This document shows, piece after piece, positions 56,761 through 64,000 of a stretch of 64,000 nucleotides of DNA. The DNA is from Lumbricus terrestris (taxonomy: Eukaryota; Annelida; Clitellata; Crassiclitellata; Lumbricidae): the NCBI GenBank assembly GCA_949752735.1, contig OX457038.1, positions 59,988,035 to 60,052,034 of the forward strand. Reading direction: 5' to 3'. A program made the translations under genes and the position numbers. Within the stretch, counting starts at the first letter, position 1. Every line of letters begins with the position of its first letter. The notes below the pieces were generated by a model that was given only the letters and a program-made list of their open reading frames with translations, had not been told where the DNA came from and made no database searches.

Positions 56761-59700
56761 ATGGACTTTTGAGTGCTTTGGTGTTTGAGGTGGAAGTACA
56801 ATGAATGTTTAGAAAATAACTTTTAGTACAGCACAAATTGGGCAAACAGTTTTCTAGAAAGACCCTTAAATTCCCTTAATGCATCGATATTAACACGGCA
56901 ACAGATAGGGTAAACTAAACATCACAAATTTATTAGAGATTTAATTTACTTTACATGTAATTGTTGAACTTTAATTCTTGAAAGTTCAAACTTTTAATGC
57001 TCTGAGTAGAGTCAACGACTTGCCACGTAGAAACGATGCTGCTGGGGAGGATTGGAGTACACTATAAATTGTTTGTCAGCACCCAAATGTCTGGAGATTC
57101 CTTCGCATCCTTAAGCGTGAGCAGAGCCCGAACAACATCGACTTCAATCAGCTGTTCGACTTCGACAGACATAATATTATATTATGCCATAACAACCCAG
57201 AACAAAGTACAAAGTTTGTCCTGCAAGAATCTCAAATATTGTTGCAGACCTTGATAAACGTGATATCAAACACTTCTTGAAAGCAGTTGCTTTTAACATT
57301 AGTCTGGGAACATTATTCTCCCCGTGTGACGCTTATAGACCGAACTTAAAAACTTAACACTAAAAATCTTTACTATAAAAGCAGGTGCTAATTTACTGCA
57401 ATTTTTTTCCCTAATATACCACAAAATCAGTTTTAAAAGTTGTTCTGTTTATTTGAGACCTATAGTCTATGAAACTAAATGTAATGTTTGCTGCTATAAA
57501 ATATATCATTTGAGGAAATGTTCGGGGAACTTTTTCCAGAGGGGAATCCACGGGAGAGGCGTCGGTGCACCAGTCAATAAGGATAAACGTGTTAAAGGAG
57601 AGAGCTGGTTCAATGTAGCCTTGTGGTAAACAACAGTCATTGTAAAATCGTCAGTATTAGAAGGCAGCGAAGATCGCAAGAGCGGATACAATTAGATGGA
57701 ATTCAAGACACAAAGAAGGGAAAGAATACGCACAATGAGAATAGAACGTGGAAGAAGGCAACGGTATTAACCTGGGAAATCAAAGACACATAGATTAGAG
57801 ACGGGGGAGGCGGATAAGCCGAAAGACGGCGTAAAGAGTATAGGACTGATGAAATAGAAGAGGGGGAGCTTACGGCCTAAATACCTAGAACTTAAAGAAG
57901 TATTGAGGTAATTCAGATTCCTAATAGACTGCATATACAGATAGACGTATACTACTCAGTCCTCGTCCGTGCTCATTGCTCAATCATTAACGAAGGGAGC
58001 CGAGCGGGTCCGATAGTCTTTATAAATGTTGGACTCGAGTTCGATAAAGCACGATAAAGCCAAGAGGTCGTTTCTCCGTCGTGGTCTAGCGATTAATTCA
58101 AGAGCAGCGAAATCTGTTCGCTTTAGCGCTGGGCGCGTCCCCCTACCGACGTCGTTTAGTGTTAAGTAACTTTACTCGATGTGTAATAACAGTCCGTCGA
58201 ATGACGTCAGAAAGGTAGCGAGTTTCATCCCAGTAAAATTTGTCGTCTCTGGAATGCATTGGTTTTTGCGCACTCTTTAATTAGAATGGCAAGTTTTTCA
58301 CGCAACTTCTCTATGTTGTCTGCGCTTCTTTGTAAGCATTACATTACGCACAATTTAGGCAAAGGATGTCACGTGGAAAGATTTAAAATATCTTCAATGA
58401 ACTGTAGCCATCCTGCTCTTCGAATGCGTTGCAGAGCCTATTACAAGAAGGTCTTTATTAAAGCGATTTCTTAGCCCTATAGCCATGTTCTTTGGCTTTT
58501 TTAGCCTATATCTAAATGCCAACAGTGATCACTTCATCGGTTAGGAAAGAAAGTTAATTAATTAGATCTAACTAATTAACGACTCGCTGCTGGCATAATT
58601 ATATAGGCCTACATGTCTGCACTTATTTTCCATGATGTAAAATCCACTAAGACTCATTGATAATTATAGGAAAAGACATGGAAACCAATCATTTTATTGA
58701 TTCAATATTCCAGATTATTCTACAGAAGATCAAAAATAAGGAATTATTTCAACTCTGAGAAACCCGTGAAATCCTATGGATATACTTTAAATTAAAAGTT
58801 GTGGCTGGAGTGATAGGTCAAATGGTGACATAATAATATACTCTATAGAAGGAGCTGAGAGCCACTGAGTAAAGTCCCTTCCCTGAATTAGGTCGGTCAG
58901 CAAGGAAGCTGTGGATAACTATACCCGACTTGTCATTTATAATTAAGAATAAATTATAGTATTGAGAGAAGAGGTCAAGACTGACAAGTCATCATATAAA
59001 ATTCAGTAATTGCCAGTGCATACTCCAAACGTCTCTACGGTGGGAAAAATCCTCTCCAGGATTGGCATTTCTCCCCATAAAAATTCGTGAGGTGTTGTAC
59101 ATGTATACAATGTTTACAATGTATACTATGCAAATACGTACCATTTCCTCCCAGAAGATGTTTACGCGCTACAATTATCCCGCCCCCAGAAAATTCGACA
59201 GGTCCTGTTTACATGCATATGCAAGAAGATGGCATTGTTTGCATATGTATATGAAAATTTGAGAGAAAGGCTAAAAAGGTCGTCAGAAAAATTGCAGATA
59301 ACAGGGTGTCGTCAGTGGCTAAGCGTGCCGTGGGGGCGGACGGTTTACCCCAGAAACCTAAAACCCCTCCAAAGCAGGGGACTAGATTGAACACTGGGCA
59401 ATGACTGCGTATAACATTTTAAGTTGTATCAGTGAAAAGACAATAATCGTGCTCAACAAAGAAACCTTACATGTTACTGTAACAATACCTATTTGACAGA
59501 AGAGAATGAACGGCAAAAAAGACAAAAAATAATAATGAGGAGATCACAGCTGGTGCAAAGCCCACTTGAAGTCCAAGAGATAGGCGCGTTGCATGACCGT
59601 ATCATGTGAAAAACATAGATTGGGGATAGATATCTAATTATGTCGCAAATCGTGAGGAAGACCTTCCAGATAATTGGACCATCGTGACAACAGAAAATTT

Positions 59701-60410
59701 CCGTTTAGGAACTGTAAGATAGTGCATGAGAATATTAGTGAGATACATGTAGCATTGTAGCTGTAGCTGCAGCAAAAACGTTCGTTGCGTGTAAAATGAA
59801 AGTGTATAGATCTATCCTAAATCAGTTACATAATTTTTTATCTGTAATAATTAGAGAATGCATTAGGAAGCAAGTTAAACTTGTGCCTGCGCATAAATTT
59901 CTTAACTCGATTGGCTTAGGCTTACTCTCTGATTTGTTTATATTTAATATTTCCAATTGTTGAAATAGTGGGCTAGTAGCCTGAGCAGAATTGAAATGAA
60001 CCTATATTCAGTACCCGAACTTTAACCTATATATGGACTTCTAGTATAAGCCTATAATTATGAAATCAGCGTAATTTCGTTTTATAGACAAGTTCGATGT
60101 ACAAAATGCCCAGTTAGGCCTATATAATAGACTTTAAGATATCAAAAGTATATGCTTTGATTCATCATTTAGTATCCTTGCTATGTGATGATGCGATGAA
60201 TCGGAAAGAAATACGATGGTATCATCAGCCAAAGGATAGAGTGAAAGAGTGAAGTTGACTAGAAAAAGTCATTAATGAAGCTGAGAAAAGCAGAGTCCAA
60301 TAATGGTACCCTGAGAATTCAAAATTTCATGGAACCACATCCAGACAAGTGAGACAAGTCCTGACTCCATTTAACTTGGCGTTGACAGGGAGAACTATTG
60401 TTTCTAAACC
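56761..60410. other. Intergenic, no gene seen
   Basis: Unique AT-rich sequence. Short frames (for example 57036-57254 plus and 58259-58474 plus) have no domain or splice support. At 59375-59392 there is a segment resembling 2926-2944. Confidence 0.4.
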
Positions 60411-60412
60411 AA

Positions 60413-60424
60413 GAGAGAGAGAGT

Positions 60425-60505
<81 letters not shown>

Positions 60506-60520
60506 AAGAGAGAGAGCGAG
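60413..60520. repeat. (GA)n microsatellite
   Basis: GA/GAGT repeats. Followed at 60690-60850 by a CT/CTGT-rich stretch. Confidence 0.93.
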
Positions 60521-60859
60521 GAATTCCACGAATCATGCAATTTTCCACTATTATTAATAGGAAGTCATTGCATTAAAGGCTTTGCTAAAATCGAGAAATA
60601 TATCTATGGAGTATGGAAGTTTTCCTGTCAACAGGATATAGAGGGATGTCATGCATCTGAAGCGTCTGATGAGTCAAACGCATAATTTCATTCTCTCTCC
60701 CTTATCCCACTCCTCTCTCCATTTCCACTCTGTCTCTCTCCGTGTGTGTCTTTCTCTGTCCCTCTCTGTCTCTCTGTCTGTTTCTCTGTTATCCTCTCTC
60801 TCATTCCTTTCTCTATCTCTTTCGCTTCACAATCTATCTATCTTATTTCACATTCTCTC

Positions 60860-62485
60860 GCCTCCACTCAATGTCATGTTTTCGCACATTTTGGGAAGGC
60901 GTCCGTAGGCGGTTTTGCAGCTTATATTTACCGACGTAAACTCTATTTGGGTCTCGATGCATCAGTACATTTCATGGAATGAAATCATTTCTGTAGCCCA
61001 CCTCTAAGCTTAATGGTTTGCATCTCCGGTTGCATTCTAAGTCTTTCTACTGCTATCTTTATGGCGTGTGGGAGTAAAAGGCAGAAATATATCTTTTATT
61101 TGAAGTCTCTTTATGATTGCATAGAAATCAGATCAAGTTACGACCCTAGAGATGGCTTTTAGCATGCTAACTGTGCTTTTATTGGCTGCACATAATTTCA
61201 TAGTCGCTTGTCCGCCTGCTGACTACTCCTTGTGCCTGTCCGTGTCTTTCTATTCCTCTGTATCCTGATTCTTGATATCTGTCTGCATGCGTATTTTATC
61301 TGCCAATATTTTCATTTGCCTCACCTACCGCACAGTACCACAAAATGGCAAAACAAAGCTTTTAAATCGGGTTGTTTCTGCGCGTGTGTATGTGTCTGTC
61401 TGAACCACTAAATAATTATAGTCTACTCGACAAAGTTGCATAGAGTATAGACAATCTTTTCTAGCATTACCTTACAATGATCTATACCATACCTCACCGC
61501 ATACCTCGTCGCATGGCATCCTATCTCATATGACCATACCGTAGTATACCGTGCTTTCTACTTGACTTTACTTCTCAATGACCATCATCTTTTAAGCTAT
61601 TGCTTTTGTTAGGTAGGTTATGAAAAGGTGCTATATCAAATGTATAGGGAATTGGCCAACAAGAACACCCTATGCCATAGCTACCTTATACCCTGCAGCT
61701 TTCGATAGCCTTACTTTATCTAATTTTATACAACCTTATACCTTACCTAACGTTACCGCATACCTATAGCAATATTTGTCTTACCTTAGATTGCATTATC
61801 AAGACTGATGATACCTTTTAAAATAAAAAGTAGATAGCCTACACTGAATCTGTTCCGAAAACAATGAACGAACCTACCTATCGGTTAACGAACAACTGGC
61901 GGACAGATTCATAGATATAGCGCATTTACATGAGAAGCTTCTTTTCCAAGTGTATAGTTTCCTTCGACGATGACAACAGTGATCTCGCTTTAGACAACAC
62001 TACTGAGAACCACTGCAGCTGTTGTCGTCGTTGTTGTCGTTGTTGCCCCGAAGGCTTCGTCGGTCAGTTCGTTCAAACAACCGTGCGAACAAAACAAGAA
62101 ACAAGTTTGTCGAGAACACGAAACAAGGAAGAGGAGGAAAGAAGTTGTTGCCTGGCGCTTCAGCCTCTCACTTTGGACGAAGAGTGAGGCACACGGAGAA
62201 GAAAAAGAAAAAGAAGGAGAAGGAGGAGGGAAAGGAGGAGAAAGAAGAGGAAGAGGGAAAGGAGGAGGAGGTGCTGTGGAACGTGGCAGAGCGGAGTCGA
62301 TGGATGCCCGTTAAGACACTCTAGAGCTTGCCCTGGCAAAAACGCTAAGACGCCACAATATGGCGTTTTATCTCGAGTGCCCCTACAGGCGCAACCGAGA
62401 GCTACATCCGTCGGGCTCTCGATCTTTCTTTATAGATCTGTGCTTAGATGCATCATGTATGCTAGTATGTAAGATGTAAGTTGGC
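60860..62485. other. Intergenic; purine-rich low complexity at 62190-62275
   Basis: GAAGAAAAAG/GGAGGAG tract at 62190-62275. The open frame across it ends in the short unique tail VLWNVAERSRWMPVKTL, but nothing supports a gene. Confidence 0.35.
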
Positions 62486-62554
62486 AAGAAAGTAAGTAAG
62501 TAAGCCAATCGATGTCAGTCAGTAGATAGGCAGATAAGTCGAAATAAATTAATA

Positions 62555-62610
62555 AGTGAGTGAGTGAGTGAGTGAGTGAGTGAGTCAGTCAGTCAGTCAG
62601 TCAGTCAGTC
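62555..62610. repeat. (GTGA)n then (GTCA)n microsatellite
   Basis: Seven GTGA units pass into six GTCA units. Confidence 0.9.
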
Positions 62611-62645
62611 GCTTGTTCTTTCGTTCATTCATTAATTCATTAATG

Positions 62646-62822
62646 CATTTATATAGCACCTCTTAAAGAGGACTACTCAGAAGCGCTCCAAATCCCAGTA
62701 AGTCAGGTATCACTTTACGTTGCCTTAACCCTACCTGATCATTGTTACCTCTATAGGACAAAACCTGTGAGGTAGTTCTGTTCGAGTGTCTATAAAAGGT
62801 AACAAAGGCGCTACGTAAATGT
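62646..62822. mobile_element. Short element with CATTTATATAGC inverted ends
   Basis: Starts CATTTATATAGCACC and ends GGCGCTACGTAAATG, 177 bp, like the element at 8117. The interior differs and includes CTACTCAGAAGCGCTCC, a SINE family A body motif. Confidence 0.4.
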
Positions 62823-63079
62823 TCATAGATACTTTGCCATACGTTGATTACTCTACCAATCCTACCGTATACGTTACCTTACCGTAGCACTGGCATACGG
62901 TTTGAAGATAGATGAAAATAATGTGGGTCTAGTGTGCTGCAGGTAAAAAGATGCGCATTATAGGATTGCAATTAGAAGTGGCTGCATAGTTTGACCATGC
63001 ATATTATTATAGGCCTACTGTCAGCCATCGGTTAGTAATTGAAACGCCCTTGTGAACTCTCTTCTGACACCTGATCAGC

Positions 63080-63117
63080 CCCCTCTCTCTCTCCACCTCT
63101 CTCTGTCTCTTTCTGTC

Positions 63118-63168
<51 letters not shown>

Positions 63169-63170
63169 TC
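63080..63170. repeat. (TC)/(TCTG)n microsatellite
   Basis: Eleven TCTG units in a CT-rich context. A second such stretch lies at 63500-63575. Confidence 0.92.
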
Positions 63171-63579
63171 CTGTGGTCTGTAGGAAAACAACCTGGTTTA
63201 CGAGAGAGGATGTTAAATAGGCATGCGGTGGGCCACGGCGTCAAGCACCTGCAGCATAGCCCGCTAGCATGCTTTGCTGTCTCTGTTTCTGCCTCTGTCT
63301 CTGTCATTGACTCTGTTTCTTCCTCTTCTTCTCTGTCTTCGTCTGTGTCTGTTTTAGCGTTTATGTCTTTCTTTGCTCATCTCAGTTCTTCGGTTTAGTT
63401 TGTCTCTTGAAAAGTTCGCTTCTCCCTCTGTCCCTGTCTTTGTTTGTACTATTTCTACTCTATGTCGCTCTCTGTCTATCTCTGCATGTTCGTCTGCTTT
63501 TGTCTCTCTCTCTCTCTCACTCTCTCTCTGTCTGTCTGTCTCTCTCTGTCTGTCTGCCTGTCTCTCTCTCTCAGCTCAT

Positions 63580-64000
63580 TTCTTCGACTTTGACTTTGTT
63601 TACTTTCCTCTTCCGTCTCACTATCAATTAGTTTAACTGTCACATTGTGTTCCTTTGCATATGTCTGTCTGTACGCACGAATGTGTGTTTGCATCTCATG
63701 TTGTTTTCGTTTCATGTGACCTTCAGCGATGTCCAGGACTGAGGTTGACTGTCGAACCTTTTAAAGTCGCTTGCTGTTCGGACAGCAAGGTCAAAGACGA
63801 CGAAGACTGACGAGGATTGTTCTGCTGCTGTTGCGAAACTTCTTTCCTTGCGTTCAGATTAACAATTAAGCGTTGCGCCTTAGGCTAACGAAGTCTCTAG
63901 AGTGGCAAGTCACAGATATATTATAGCTGCCTAAAGGTAAGTTTAGCTTAAACGGCTTGCACTGCTCTGATTCAGCTTGCACTGCTCTGATTCAATCAAA
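63580..64000. other. Right end, no gene supported
   Basis: Unique sequence. A GGTAAGTTTAG match to a splice donor lies on the plus strand at 63936, and a 20-bp direct repeat (GCTTGCACTGCTCTGATTCA) occurs twice at 63956-63995. A non-coding first exon of a gene to the right is possible but unproven. Confidence 0.25.

Noticed and set aside
58070..58150. tRNA-like segment (GTCGTGGTCTAGCGATTAAT)
   Set aside because: Resembles an A box only. No B box or cloverleaf could be drawn.

Overview
This is a window of animal nuclear DNA, not bacterial. It has spliced genes with GT-AG introns, dense microsatellites, tRNA-derived SINEs, LINEs and many hAT-type DNA transposons. The domain mix (multi-vWA/EGF mucin), the transposon types and a strong excess of the palindrome TAGGCCTA suggest a marine invertebrate, perhaps a deuterostome such as an echinoderm or hemichordate. 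The species assignment is inference and cannot be settled from the sequence alone.

Region 1 (about 0.9-26.1 kb, minus strand) is one large secreted or extracellular-matrix gene. I could thread twelve exons through it with splice phases that agree at every junction. The order is TATA box and signal peptide, vWA1 (two exons), one 5.66-kb exon holding vWA2 plus a giant Ser/Thr/Pro mucin region, vWA3 (one exon), EGF1, vWA4 (three exons), EGF2, vWA5 (one exon) and EGF3. The gene then runs off the left edge of the window. Its introns hold two different 5'-truncated restriction-like-endonuclease LINEs lying head-to-tail on TAA repeats (3.3-8.0 kb), three more 3'-end fragments of the same kind (21.7-22.3 kb), SINEs, small hAT-like MITEs, and a relic copy of the end of a vWA exon (19.2 kb).

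Region 2 (26.1-49 kb) has no host gene I can support. It holds microsatellites and several well-delimited mobile elements. These are a complete hAT-like transposon with a 647-codon open frame, 8-bp target duplication and matching ends (27.77-30.14 kb), two larger hAT elements without clear transposase (31.0-32.1 and 38.3-40.2 kb, the latter with a LINE 3' end inside), hAT MITEs (33.3 and 36.1 kb), a 44-bp minisatellite (35.1 kb) and a fold-back Tc1/mariner relic (48.0-49.0 kb).

Region 3 (49.98-53.6 kb) holds a minus-strand gene for an unrecognised 302-residue basic/proline-rich protein with an apparent 5'-UTR intron. Just upstream lies a 2.15-kb block bounded by inverted CGATCGACT-rich arms. 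Inside it is a roughly 75-bp tandem array in which the CRE motif TGACGTCA recurs. This is the most unusual arrangement in the window.

Region 4 (53.6-64 kb) is simple-sequence-rich intergenic or intronic DNA with two tRNA-derived SINEs. I see no supportable protein gene there.
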